Counted from the first letter of the stretch, positions 12,301-22,757 are shown. The stretch is 64,000 bases of DNA from Solen grandis (GCA_021229015.1 CM037777.1:24981222-25045221); one strand, 5' to 3'. Notes: generated by a model not told the origin, from the sequence alone. Made by a program: numbers and translations.

Positions 12301-15300
12301 TATTGACTTGTAAATTTAAGAGTTATGCCCATTTCACCATAAAAAAAGCCAGATTTCACTTTTACACTCAAGCATCTTTATTTCTTAAGCAATCATCTTT
12401 CTCAGGTGAGCGACCAAGGGCCATCTTGGCCCTCTTGTTACACGATTTGTGTCCCTTGAAACTTAGTCTCTGTAGCTGAATGATATTTCAGCCTTGTGAA
12501 CGCAACTCCTCCTACATTTCTGAATGAATCTTTTCAAAACTTGGTCAATGTCATTACTATAATAGGTAGATGTGCATGAAGTGGCGATTTTCTAATCCAT
12601 TGATTTTTACAAGATTTGTGTCCCTTGAAACTTAGTCTCTGTAGCTGATTGATATTGCAGCCTTGTGATCGTAACTCCTCCTACATTTCTGAATGAATCT
12701 TTTCAAAACTTGGTCAATGTCATTACTATAATGGGTAGATGTGCATGAAGTGGCGATTTTCCGGTCCATTGATTTTTACAAGATTTGTGTCCCTTGAAAC
12801 TTAGTCTCTGTAGCTGATGGATATTGCAGCCTTGTGAACGCAACTCCTCCTACATTTCTGAATGAATCTTTTCAAAACTTGGTCAATGTCATCACTAAAA
12901 TAGGTAGATGTGCATGAAGTGGCAATTTTCCAGTCCATTGATTTTTACAAGATTTGTGTCCCTTGAAACTTAGTCTCTGTAGCTGATTGATATTGCAGCC
13001 TTGTGAACGCAACTCCTCCTACATTTCTGAATGAATCTTAAGATTTGTGTCCCTTGAAACTTAGTCTCTGTAGCTGATTGATATTGCAGCCTTGTAAATG
13101 CAACTCCTCCTATGTTTCTGAATGAATCTTTTCAAAACTTGGTCAATGTCATTACTATAATAGGTAGATGTGCATGAAGTGGCAATTTTCCAGTCCATTG
13201 ATTTTTACAAAATTTGTGATCCTTGAAACTTAGTCTCTGTAGCTGATTGATATTTCAGCCTTGTGATCGTAACTCCTCCTATGTTTCTGAATGAATCTTT
13301 TCAAAACTTGGTCAATGTCATTACTATAATAGGTTGATGTGCATGAAGTGGCATTTTTCCGGTTCATTGATTTTTACAAGATTTGTGTCCCTTGAAACTT
13401 AATCTCTTTAGCTGATTGATATTTCAGCTTTGTGAATGCAATTTCTTGTATGTTTCTGACCTAATCTTTTCAAAACTTGGGCAATGTCATTTCTATACTG
13501 GGTAGATATGCACAAAGCAGGGATTTTGATGTTCATCATTATTTGTTATAGTTATGCGTTTCTACATGGTCTCTTGAAAACACAACTCAAGTTTCTTAAC
13601 AGGTAAAAGTGCATAAAGCAAGGATTTTCTGGTACAGTGATTTTTGCAAGAGTTATGCGGAGAAAGAAAAAAGGATTCCTATTGATACTGCTATTTGACC
13701 TACTGTCATATTGGAAGCATTTTTAGGGTTCTATCTCTGTTCAGCTAAATTAATTGGTCTTACAGACTTCATTATGAGCTTATGCTTACAGAAATGTTAA
13801 AAGCAATAATTAAAAGACCCCTCTTGGTCTTTATATTTTGTGGCGGCGTATATTGTGGCATCACTGGCACTCTTGTTGAGCGTGATATCAATTACTGGAA
13901 AATATAATGTTTAATCAAATATCACATGTGTCAGACATATTTAATAAATATGTGGTCAATTATACAGAAAATATTCTGTTTGCATGACCAGTGTACATTT
14001 TATGAACCCAAATTTCATGAAATACTATCATTAAATATAAGAAAAAAATTAAAAAAAAAAACAATGTTCGCAAATTCATGTAGGAAAGGGATATCAGTAT
14101 TAAAGATTTCAGGCATGGACTTGGCAAGCCTCTTCCCTTCCTGAAATTTCAGACTCTCAGCTGAGATATTCCTATTTCCTGTTTCTTCAGGGTTGATGTT
14201 CAAACTTACACAAGTTGCATTTCATTTTTAGTTCACCTGAGCACAACGTGCTCATGGTGAGCTATTGTGATGGTCCGTCGTCCGTCGTGCGTTGTCAACT
14301 TTTTAATTCAAATGACTTCTCCTCCTAAACTACTTGGCAGATTTCAATAAAACTTTACACAAATGACCCTTGGGTGACCCTCTTTCAAGTTTGTTCAAAT
14401 GGTTCCAGTCTGTTGAATAACTAGGTCACAGGAGCTAAAAATAGACAAAAAAAATTGCAATCTTTAAAAATCTTCTTCTCTGAAACCAAAAGGCACAGAG
14501 CTTTGATATTTGGTATGTAGCATCATCTTATGATCCTCTACCAAGTTTGTTCAAATTATGGCCCTGGGGTAAAAATTGGCCCTGCCCTGGGGGTCACTTT
14601 ATTTACATAGGCTTATATAGGGAAAACTTAGAAAAATCTTCTTCTCCAAAACCGTATGGCCTAGAGCTAAGATATTTGGCATGAAGCATTGTCTAGTGGA
14701 TCTCTACCAAGTTTGTTCAAATTATGGCCCTGGGGTCAAAATTGACCCCGCCCTGGGGGTCACTTTCTTTAACATAGGCTAATATTGGAACAAATCAAGA
14801 AAAATCTTCTTCTCTGAAACCGTATGGCCTAGAGCTAAGATATTTGGCATGAAGCATTGTCTAGTGGATCTCTACCAAGTTTGTTCAAATTATGGCCCTG
14901 GGGTCAAAATTGGCCCCGCCCCGGGGGTCACTTTATTTACATAGGCTTATATAGGGAAAACATAGAAAAATCTTCTTCTCTGGAACCATATGGCCTAGAG
15001 CTTAGATATTTGGCATGTAGTATTGTCTAGTGGATCTCTACCAAGTTTGTTCAAATAATGGCCCTGGGATCAAAATTGGCCCCGCCCAGGGGGTTTCTTT
15101 CTTCAACATAGGCTAATAAAGGAAAAAATCTAGAAAAAAAATTTCTCTGAAATCATATGGCCGGAAGCTTTGATATTTGGCATGCAGCATTGTTACCTTG
15201 ATCTTATCTTTTGTAACTTTATGGTGGGACATTTTATCTTTACTCAGGTGAGCGGATTAGAGCCCTCGGGCTCTTGTTTCACATTCTTTCAAGTGTTGTG

Positions 15301-16664
15301 TACAAACTATTACCACATTTGGCTTTTGGTCACACTTTCCATGTGATGGGCAAACTCCACACAGTGATCTCTCTTGCAAGCAAAAAAATCACTGCTGTCA
15401 CAAATGTCACGTGATGATGGTAAACTAACAAAATGGCATCTCCTTCTGCTGTCACAACAACAAAACATTTTTTTAAAATGATTTATTTTTTTACCACGAG
15501 GTGATATTTGATGTTTATTAAAGAAATCATACTAAGGGAAATGACACTCGCAGTAAAATTATTTTTTTTTGGAAAAAAGAAAAATTAGCTGAATTCTGTT
15601 AATTTTTACTTGTGGTGGCAGTTATCTACAAATGTAAGGGGAGGTTACTACTGTATGGAGTTTGTGTGATGGGTGGTAGTAGCCATGATGGCAGTAGACA
15701 AAGGGAGATAACTTGCAATTTGTTAGGGGAATAAGATGTACTGGCAGTATATTTCTACCCATCCCAACACTGCTGTGTTAACCTCAGTATAACTGGGGTT
15801 TGTTTCCATGTATTTCTCATAATGCAGTTGAGTATTTCCTATACACAAGAAATTTGCAGGATAAAGAGTGCAACAAATCAGTTACTTGTCCCTTGTCCAT
15901 ATAGCTTAGCAATTTAATAAACTTACTTCTTCTCTTTGCATAGAAAGCAAATCTCTCTCCAAGTTAATAACAAACCCCATACAACATCAGTTACATATTT
16001 TTGCTGCAGGAATATCAAGCTCTCTTCCTAAAAAACATCTTTTCACCAGGATGTACTTGTTTCTACTTGTTTCTAAGTCTTTATTTGATTGGCTAGATGA
16101 AGATTTGTACATGTTTGAGATTAGTTTTGGATTCTTAGAAGGCTCAAATTTACTCCCAGACTACGAATATAAAGCAAATATCAGAGTGATAAATTTGGAA
16201 CACACACATACACATACACATGTACATATATATTTTGTATAATTTGATTTTGAATCACCAAAGCATCATTGTATTGACAGCATATTGATTTACATTGTTT
16301 CTCCTTTATAAACAAACAGTAAGGAGTTGTGTACATCCTGTGAATAATTTGTACAGAAACGAGTGCACCCAAATCTCTATTGTAATGATCTTGCCTCAAA
16401 GGAGGAGGAAAAAAGGAGTTGAATTTCAACTATATTTGATGTTTATCTACAATTATTTCTCCCTCCAGGTATGTCAAGGAGCTAAGCTACTTTGACCACA
16501 TGCAGATCCAGTCACTGAAGTCAAAGAAGTCTCGCGCCAACATTCAACAGAAGCAGCAGTTTTCTCGATGGGAACAGTGCACGAGTGCAGCTGGCTGCCT
16601 GTGTTTCTGTCGCCGAAGTCGTATCGTCATTGAGGATTCCGATACACTTGAACTTCCCGCCTGA
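6120..16664 (+). CDS. RHOBTB: RHOBTB, Rho-related BTB-domain protein (3' part, six exons)
   Basis: Splicing 6120-6311, 7148-8097, 8770-8888, 9891-10130, 10991-11139 and 16469-16664 gives one open frame of 614 codons plus stop. All introns are GT-AG and phases match throughout. The protein runs from the middle of the Rho-like GTPase domain (residues 1-110) through a short linker, a first BTB domain split by a Ser-rich insert (about 155-346), a second BTB (381 to about 487) and C-terminal helices ending in the family hallmark RWPPxW-Y (about 546-551). Vertebrate RHOBTB1/2 proteins are about 700 residues, so roughly 90-95 N-terminal residues (P-loop, switches) lie left of the window. Family members are atypical GTPases that act as cullin-3 substrate adaptors. 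That role is inferred from the family. Exon joins reproduce the vertebrate alignment without gaps at B/C and E/F, which makes the model firm. Confidence 0.95.
6312..7147 (+). other. RHOBTB intron A-B
   Basis: 836 bp, GT...AG. The middle (about 6590-6770) contains a 'GTGGGTTTTCTCCAGG'/'CTCCGGTTTTCCTTCCAC' segment reminiscent of dispersed repeats in marine invertebrates. Nothing else stands out. Confidence 0.7.
7148..8097 (+). CDS. RHOBTB: RHOBTB exon B: GTPase end, linker, first BTB domain
   Basis: A 950-bp exon in phase 2 to phase 1. It encodes the GTPase G5 region YYECSVLTKYGIDDVF (residues 88-103), a basic stretch and a short Pro-containing linker. The first BTB half follows (SEGDVVFVVRGQCFRAHK, about residues 165-182), then an 85-residue Ser/Asn-rich insert, then the second BTB half with FQLILEYLYTGSL (about 304-316). 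The exon ends LS|D. The first base of the last codon (G at 8097) joins AT from exon C to make Asp. Reading on past 8097 gives a stop after a few codons, so that extended frame is intron read-through. The G5 motif keeps the ECS sequence of ordinary Rho GTPases, where vertebrate RHOBTB has ETS. Confidence 0.95.
8098..8769 (+). other. RHOBTB intron B-C with CA microsatellite
   Basis: 672 bp, GT...AG. A (CA)10 microsatellite lies at 8379-8399. The rest is AT-rich with no other feature. Confidence 0.8.
8770..8888 (+). CDS. RHOBTB: RHOBTB exon C: start of second BTB domain
   Basis: A 119-bp exon, phase 1 to phase 0. It encodes DIKFSVDDGIVSAHKPLL, then MARCEMMYAMFNDNFIESS, closely matching the vertebrate RHOBTB second BTB, with the AHKPLL motif identical. 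Acceptor AG is at 8768-8769 and donor GTGAGT starts at 8889. Confidence 0.95.
8968..9221 (+). mobile_element. tRNA(Ser/Leu)-type SINE in intron C-D, head partly deleted
   Basis: The body matches copies at 25084, 27836 and 39112: CCCCTCACCGCATGGGTTCG, CCAGCTGGCTTGCGGTAGGT, CTTCCTCCACCTGTAATTAG and GACTGAAATACTGTC. About 25 bp around the A box are missing compared with the 27836 copy. It is flanked by a target duplication, TTCCTTTGC at 8968-8976 and TTCCTTTAC at 9213-9221. Confidence 0.85.
9670..9812 (+). repeat. SINE-core-like remnant
   Basis: It contains ATGACTGGGTATGGTATCAT and a 'GACTGAAATACTGTCAG' tail-like segment, shared with the element at 538-760. It lies in intron C-D. Confidence 0.4.
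9891..10130 (+). CDS. RHOBTB: RHOBTB exon D: second BTB domain core
   Basis: 240 bp, exactly 80 codons, phase 0 at both ends (acceptor TGTACAG, donor GTGGGT). It encodes the BTB helix with LREFLYTGD, followed by IIEVANRLCLPRLVRLVEARVV. This matches the vertebrate RHOBTB segment that reads LxxLANRxCLPHLVALxE. The acidic linker GEDILEDVLMLLEPAQ follows, as in vertebrates. Confidence 0.95.
10225..10260. repeat. Short inverted repeat in intron D-E
   Basis: GAGGGCTGA and TCAGCCCTC flank an A/T-run spacer (TTAAAAA...TTTTTAAA), forming an almost fully paired hairpin of about 36 bp. It could be a tiny MITE remnant. Confidence 0.6.
10410..10631 (+). mobile_element. piggyBac-like MITE, copy 1 (intron D-E)
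   Basis: TTAA duplications flank terminal inverted repeats CCCTTTCCCTCATA and TATGAGGGAAAGGG. The centre is a long hairpin (AGCATAAAACC.GATCAGCC pairing with GGCTGATCAGGTTTTATGCT). This copy is 222 bp. It lacks about 20 bp near the 3' end that other copies have ('GATCAGGCTTTATGTGGTAC'). Confidence 0.85.
10991..11139 (+). CDS. RHOBTB: RHOBTB exon E: C-terminal helices and WPP motif
   Basis: 149 bp, phase 0 to phase 2. It encodes LHNADLLSDWCRKYLCNHY and ends ENxRYIExNRWPPEW-like (here VRYIEKNRWPPEW), the RHOBTB C-terminal signature. The last codon TG|G is split: donor GTAGCA begins at 11140, and reading through would give an immediate TAG. It can join exon F (16469) or the candidate exon G (22758), both of which start with G-TAT. 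Confidence 0.93.
11433..13877 (+). mobile_element. HINE/pearl-like element, family A (interrupted)
   Basis: It starts TTTTT then ATACGCCGCC (11438-11447), with a CCGCC/GGCGG hairpin beside it. It ends GGCGGCGTAT (13842-13851), the exact inverted complement, followed by TCTTGTT. A hairpin AAAGACC/GGTCTTT sits at about 13813-13832. The interior is a tandem array of about 168-bp units beginning GATTTGTGTCCCTTGAAACT (about 11622, 12443, 12611, 12780, 12947, 13041, 13208, 13378). One unit is shortened to 94 bp. A family B element is inserted at 11789-12439. Confidence 0.8.
11789..12439 (+). mobile_element. HINE/pearl-like element, family B, nested in family A
   Basis: It starts after a T-run with AGCTCACCTGAG and the hairpin GAGCAC/GTGCTC. 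It ends CTCAGGTGAGC (inverse of the start), then an AGGGCCA/TGGCCCT hairpin and TCTTGTT. A (GTCC)n stretch lies at about 11840-11870. The interior has about 158-bp tandem units with 'GGTCAGGAGTTATGCCCCTT'. The host unit reads GATTTTT|ACAAGATTTGTG elsewhere in the array. Here it is split exactly at T|A with no duplicated target bases. Confidence 0.85.
14229..15278 (+). mobile_element. HINE/pearl-like element, family C
   Basis: It starts TTTTTA, GTTCACCTGAG and a GAGCAC/GTGCTC hairpin. It ends CTCAGGTGAGCG, a perfect AGAGCCC/GGGCTCT hairpin (about 15259-15274) and TTGTT. The interior has about 4.5 tandem units of about 168 bp with CTTCTTCTCTGAAACC at about 14468, 14638, 14806, 14971 and 15140. 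Ends are shared with family B; the core is different. Confidence 0.8.
16469..16664 (+). CDS. RHOBTB: RHOBTB exon F: terminal exon, tail 1
   Basis: Acceptor CCCTCCAG ends at 16468. G completes the split Trp codon and the frame continues YVKELSYFDHMQIQSLKSKK to a TGA at 16662-16664, adding 64 residues. WY followed by a charged helix matches the vertebrate RHOBTB C terminus. The tail contains a GCLCFCRR cysteine cluster that could be lipid-modified (inference only). A 92-codon frame starting at 16585 in another phase overlaps it and is a shadow. Confidence 0.9.
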
Positions 16665-16976
16665 ATTGATGTTTTTCACCCTAAATGACAAGCCAGATTT
16701 TATATCTGTTCAGAGACTTCAGTCGGACCATGGACTGATCATATTGTCAACATTCTGGAAACCGGTTGCCATAGTGATGATCATAAGAGCTTTTGTTGTA
16801 CCATTGGCTTTTACTGGACTGACTTTCCGCTTCCTCTGTTTTAGTTACGCCAAGGATTGGTGATGAAGTTTTGTTTATGATTATTTTGTATAGTTAGTGA
16901 TGAACCATTTGGTCAGGTAAATGTAGACAGGAAGTCACATTCAGCCTTGAGTCAAAATTCAGACCCTTTATCAAGC

Positions 16977-17013
16977 AATAAACCATACGCAGTGGGTGTT
17001 TTTTTCTGGATTG
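16977..17013 (+). promoter_or_regulatory. Candidate poly(A) site for tail-1 mRNA
   Basis: AATAAA at 16977-16982 lies 313 bases after the exon F stop codon. A G/U-rich stretch (GTGGGTGTTTTTTTCTGG) follows about 10 bases later. The spacing fits a usable cleavage site, but longer 3' UTRs cannot be excluded. Confidence 0.45.
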
Positions 17014-18604
17014 TTGGTCAGTTATAAAAAATGTTCATAACTAGTGGTCAGTATGGATTGACCTGTTAGAAAGTACATCTTGCTGGACTTAGTGATCAGT
17101 TTACCTAGCTCATGCTAAAAGGTTTGTAGGAAATTAAATAATGATTATTCATATCATACTGATAATGCTTATGGATTTAATAAGCATAATAAATGCTGGT
17201 TTTTGTAAATATAGAAAAAAAGATTTAAAGTACTGGTAGCTAGATATTCAGGAAAGTGACTTTATCCATACTTTCTGCTGAATTCTGCTAAAATGTTGTT
17301 TCCTAAAAGGATGAAACTTACAACTACTCAGTGTGCAGAATAATGATTATAAGTTATTTATGGATAGGCAGGGGTGAACAACTTTTGAAACATTGTGTGT
17401 TCATAATGAAATTCAATCATACTTGAGATTTAATTGAAATCATAGCATGTGTTGTGTGTTTAATTTTATAGTGAGTTGATAGAGAAGTATATTCTAGTTT
17501 AAAAACTAAAGAAAACCCATTAAAGCATTAAATATGTCACTAAATGACCTATGCAACCTGTATAGAATATGATCAGTCAGAAAGATTCTTTCAGGCTGAT
17601 CTGGTTTTATAATGATTGCTCCTCATCTAATCCTTCACAAGTCGACGGCAACACCTGATCTGACTAAGAATCATTTGCTTGGTTGATCAGTGTTTTCATA
17701 CAGTGTAAAATGATAGCCATGTGGTGATATTATTCAAAGACCTATTAAATGTTTAATAGGTCTTTGTATTATCAGACTGGTTTAATAGTTTGAAAGAGAT
17801 ATTACATTTTGATTTAGAATACTATGGTGCCATTCTACAACCATGGGTGTATTGTTGCAATACTGTACTGTACTGTAGTTTGCTTGCGTCTGTAAAACAA
17901 GTGAGGCATTATGTGAATACATGTCCATATCCCGCCTAGATCTAACTGTGCCCCTTGATTGACTGTGTAATGATTTATCTGTATGGATAAAAATAGAGTT
18001 TTGTAAAATGTATATATAGGTAAAATATTATTGTTAGTCTGTATCTCAAAGAGAGGATTGGGAAGAAGTTTTTTTTCTTAATTTGCTACATGTATTTTTT
18101 TTCCAGTAACTTTCCAGTAACAATTATTGAGAAATATAATATTACTGTTTTTGATTGATTGATGATATGTATCTTTAATTTGGGATGTTGATATTTATAA
18201 AAGAAAAATTTGCTGAATGTAATTGATCAACAGAAGGATGCCAGTTTATCCCTGCTTTTCTTAGCATGAAAGACAAGCTGTGGGTAAAAGTGTTTCTATA
18301 ATGAGAAAATGGGTTATTGGTTCTCTTAATGAGAAAATGGGTTATAAATTCTTTTAATGAGAAATGGTTTTGTTCTTTTAAAACAGTAAAGGCAATACAA
18401 ACATGACTAATTGCATTTTAAAACCAAATTTAAAGCACTCATTTTTTTTAGATCTACATTAGGGCATGGTTCAAAACTATGGTAACAGCATATAGATAAA
18501 GAAGCATTTACAGTAGTTTTGTACCAAGCACTCAGATATTTTGTGGCAAGAAAGACAAGTGTTTACTGTTTCAAAATAAACTGAAACTTATTTTATCTGC
18601 TAGT
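17014..18604 (+). other. 3' UTR or intergenic/intronic stretch; one perfect hairpin
   Basis: AT-rich, with no coding exon seen. If exon G is used this is intron. At 17735-17766, CAAAGACCTATTAAA is repeated exactly in inverse with a 2-base loop (see findings). Confidence 0.5.
17735..17766. repeat. Perfect 15-bp inverted repeat
   Basis: CAAAGACCTATTAAA, loop TG, then TTTAATAGGTCTTTG. Flanking ATTATT/GTATTAT extend the pairing imperfectly. Confidence 0.85.
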
Positions 18605-18846
18605 TTAACCCTTTCCCTCATAGAGGAAACCATAAAAGACCTATGCGAACAACATAAAACCAGATCAGCCTGCGAGTTAACTCGCAGGCTGATCAGGTTT
18701 TATGCTGTTCGCTGCTCCTCAGTGGTCTGGAAATGAGGACTTTATAATTAAATTTGGTAAGGTTTAACTGTGGTTTTCTGAAGATCAGGCTTTATGTGGT
18801 ACCTATAGAGTGTGTCAAAATGAGTCTATATGAGGGAAAGGGTTAA
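18605..18846 (+). mobile_element. piggyBac-like MITE, copy 2
   Basis: Full-length 242 bp, bounded by TTAA on both sides with CCCTTTCCCTCATA termini. The central hairpin arms GATCAGCCTGCGAGTT and AACTCGCAGGCTGATC are intact. Confidence 0.9.
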
Positions 18847-20343
18847 TATAAAAGATAGGCAATGAATGGCCATGGAATGGTTTAGAGTAATTGATACTAA
18901 TATGCAGCATATCATTATAGTTTAATGTTGAAGTATCTGTTGTGAGTGTACAGTTCATCTGGTACCCATGATGTTGTCTACATGTTTAGCAAGATATCGT
19001 TAGCACCAGCGCAGATGTGCCTGTGGTGAGAGTATCCCCGTCCCGTCCAGGTAACAAACAGTTGCTTTTGTTAACCACCTCTCCTTGATGCATGTATTAC
19101 AACTGCTTCACTTTGTGGAGTAGGGGCAACTCTGGAATCTCAGTGGGTGATGCCCAGTCTGTTAGTATCCCTCTCATTATGTCATCCTTAGTTTTAGATA
19201 TCTGAAGTATGACAAATTGTTCTCATGAGAAACCTGAATTAGATCATTAGTGTCATAGAATAAGATTGTATTTAAGATAGGTAGGTGTCATGGTTACTGT
19301 TACTATAAATAGAATAGTGTAATAAAACTAATGAAAAGTCTACAGGAGTGTATGGTATGAACTACGTTAAAGTGATGGTATAGAGTTTTTCATTCACCCT
19401 CTGCTGTAGATCTGGTCTGTAATGGATAGAAATCATTATATTTATAAATGTGTGTAGAGCCTAAATCACTGAAAGCATCTGATAAACATATTGTAATTAT
19501 TGTACATTTACCTTTGTGTGCTCTGTGATTATTTAGCATAAAGAAAAACTGAAATATTGTTTTGGAGTTAAATATGTGCAGAGATGTTTTATGGTGTTTC
19601 TGTTACAAGAGATAGAATTGAAAAATTTTCACTGAGAAAAAAATGTAACTTAAAAAAAAAAAAGAGAGCTATCTATATTTCATTTTGATGCTATGTTTGA
19701 ATGTAAAAGACTAGATGTTTAGGGGAGGTAAAGCAGATGAGCAGTATTGAAATAATTCTTAAAAAAAGAAAAAATAATGTGAACCTGGGTACATTCAACC
19801 TCCCACACCCCCCACAAAAAAAATAAATAAAAGGCCATTATCACCCCAAAGGGGCTTGATGTTAAGTGTGGGCTTGAAGCAACATTAATTAATACTTTAT
19901 CATTCTAAACATGTTGATAAGGAATTGGGATTATGTAATATATTCTTAACCATTTCATGACATATGGTGGTTTTCCTGTTGTAAGTGAAGAGAAATATTA
20001 GATCCATAATGCCTTGAAGTGTGGTATGTTGACAGCATTCTTTTTACTTTGTCTCAGCTAAAGGGAGACTATAATAGAATCTATAACTGTTCAAACTGTA
20101 TATTTATCTTTTTTACAGGAGCTTATATAACTGTGATAGTCCTGTACAATGTATTTGTGATAGTGATGTATTTGTGCAATGTCATAAATCTGTGATGAGA
20201 TTTGAGAATATTGTTGGAAATGTCAGGAGTGAAGGAATACCCAATTTACCTATTTTCCATTTGCACTAAGATATTCAAAACATTGTCTTTATCTTTAAGA
20301 ATTATCTTAACTGGCCAAACTCATACCTCTTTAATCTGGGTTA
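18847..20343. other. No gene seen
   Basis: AT-rich non-coding sequence. No splice-bounded open frame is recognisable. Confidence 0.45.
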
Positions 20344-20584
20344 TTACCCTTTCCCTCATAGAGGACACCATGAAAAGACCTATGTGAACAGCATAAAACC
20401 AGATCAGCCTGCGAGTAACTCGCAGGCTGATCAGGTTTTATGCTGTTCGCTGCTCCTCAGTGGTCTGGAAATGAGGATTTTGTAATTAAATTTGGTAAGG
20501 TTTAACTGTGGTTTTCTGCAGATCAGGCTTTATGTGATACCTATTGAGGGCGTCAAAATGAGTATATATGAGGGAAAGGGTTAA
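20344..20584 (+). mobile_element. piggyBac-like MITE, copy 3
   Basis: Same family as 18605. The right TTAA is intact; the left reads TTA directly before CCC, one A lost. The central hairpin is complete. Confidence 0.88.
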
Positions 20585-22757
20585 TATATCATTGATATTG
20601 TTCCTGTTCTCCTGAGTGAAAAGATATTGTATATCAACAGACATTGATTTTTACTCAGTCCTATATTTATGCTGGTGTGGTAAAATAACAGAATATAATA
20701 TCTCTCTCTCTCTTTCTCTGTGCTATCTGCAAATAGAAGCTGTTAGTTGAGCATTTAAATTGGGTTTTCTGTAAAATAGGCTTCCCTACACAAGGAAATT
20801 TCAGTCATTTTGTTTAAATTGTCATTTTGTCCAACTTTTTTGACATTAAAACTGAAAAAAAAAATGATTTTAAGTTTAAAATTGTACACATAAGTACATG
20901 ACTAAGAAATTGTAAAATTATATATTTGCATCCAGGTGATATAATCTTGATTTCATATCTGAGCTATAACCATGTACTGTTAAAGTATTTCTCTACTTTC
21001 TTACATTAAACTGCTTAATTTTCAAATTATTTAATCTTTGATTTCATGAAAAATTCACAAGTGAACTCTTGATGATTTACTAGTCTTAAGAGTGCACACC
21101 TAAATTGTGAAGATGAGTCGAATTAAGCCATAAAAGTAGAGCAAACAGAATAATGTATATTTCATGGGCATGTTGGTATTAAGAAGCGCTCCTTCCTTTT
21201 TGTTTTCTTAGTACTTAATGGTTCAAGAAATGTACACTTTACTCTAGTAGAGGATTGGTTATATTATGGAGCATAGAAAGAGTATGTTTATAGTACCTGT
21301 GATATAAATGAGGCTTGATTTGTCTGAAACATTCAACCTTTTCCCAAGAGTAAAATCTGAATGTATGTCAAATTACCTAAAACGATCTGTAAAAATATAG
21401 ATCAGTCTGTATTTAGATTTTATAGACTGGTTACTACTAAAATAAACATTTACCCAATAATGTTATCATGTATTGTTCATGTTTATTAAGAAATAATCTT
21501 TTCACAGCTTATTCTAAGTGCCTCTTGTCAGTCATGGGTTGTATTTGTTATTTGCACATTGCACTTGGGAAGGATACATTAGAAACTTGCATCTATGTGA
21601 GCTTGAACTCTAAACCTGTGGCTCTGTGGTCAAGGTATTGAACATTACCACGGGATCACAGCACGTTTCCCAGTGTGCAGCAGACTTTCCTGGCTCTTCA
21701 ATGGTCGAGAGATGAAATTGCTTGTCACCAGGGTAGACAACTCAACAGGGTATATTAGTTGCAGACCAGTTACCTGTCCATGGATTTGCACTGTAATATC
21801 ATACGTTATACTATATTCTCCCTAATGAATTAAAGCCCCCTCCGTACCTGTCTCCCTTGCTTCCATTCACGAGTGTTATATAATTTGAATTGATGATTTA
21901 ATTGAAGGAATATGAAAACAATTATAAGGCACAATATGTTCCTAGGTGGTAAAGAAAGCACTAATTTCACTCACTTGCAAAAGGATATCTTTAAGATTCT
22001 AAAGGTTAAAGGTTTTTGTTGTTTGTTTTTTTTTTTTTTTTTTTTTTTTTTTGGTTTTAATGGTATATTATTTTAGAGTAATATTATTGGAAGATTCTTG
22101 GTAAGATACTGATACATAATCGATCACAGTGAAGTCACAGAATAGGGAGAATGCTTTTTTGAAGGCTGCCAAAAGGTGGCTGATGGAAGTGTGCAATAAA
22201 GGAATTATGAAATTATGCAATATATGCTTATTTATACATCTGTAGAATATATGGCTTCTAATGAAATAAGATACCAGGTAGTCATGTACCCAAAATCAAC
22301 AAAAATAATTCTTATGGTAGAAGATAATTTATTAAACCTCCGTATGTATCTTTATTACTGCACCTATCCTTTCCTGCCCCCCTCCCTGCTCCTTACTCTC
22401 AGCATCTTAGATTTACATTGAACTTCTGATAATATTTGATTATTTTATTTCATGGCTTGTTTTTATTTATATAGTGCAACAGGAAGTTAATAAGTGTATT
22501 TATTTTAAGCTTTTCTGTGTGAGATAAATGATAACTCTGATTTAAATACTCTGATTTCATGGCTTTTGTAAACAGGAAGTAAATCGTATGCATACACTGT
22601 TTTTAGACTGACGGTAGCTGCCTGTCTTGCTTAGCAGTAAACCAAAAGCAGGCATTGCTGATTTGCATAATTACCACAGTCATTTTCACCATCCCATATC
22701 AATTGATGCCCAGTTGCGTATCAATTCAGTGCAATTGTAAGGTCATGACCTCTTTAG
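20585..22757. other. No gene seen; poly-T tract
   Basis: AT-rich non-coding sequence with a 27-base T run at 22026-22052. It would be intron if exon G belongs to RHOBTB. Confidence 0.45.

Larger units (their letters stand above)
11140..16468 (+). other. RHOBTB intron E-F, 5.3 kb, repeat-filled
   Basis: The other visible introns are 0.67-1.0 kb. This one is expanded by HINE-like elements at 11433-13877 (with another nested inside) and 14229-15278. The remaining sequence (11148-11432, 13878-14228, 15279-16468) is AT-rich and shows no exon. An (ACACAT)-type microsatellite is at 16200-16232. Confidence 0.85.

Noticed and set aside
16585..16863. 92-codon open frame
   Set aside because: It overlaps exon F in another phase and has no similarity; the RHOBTB frame explains the sequence.
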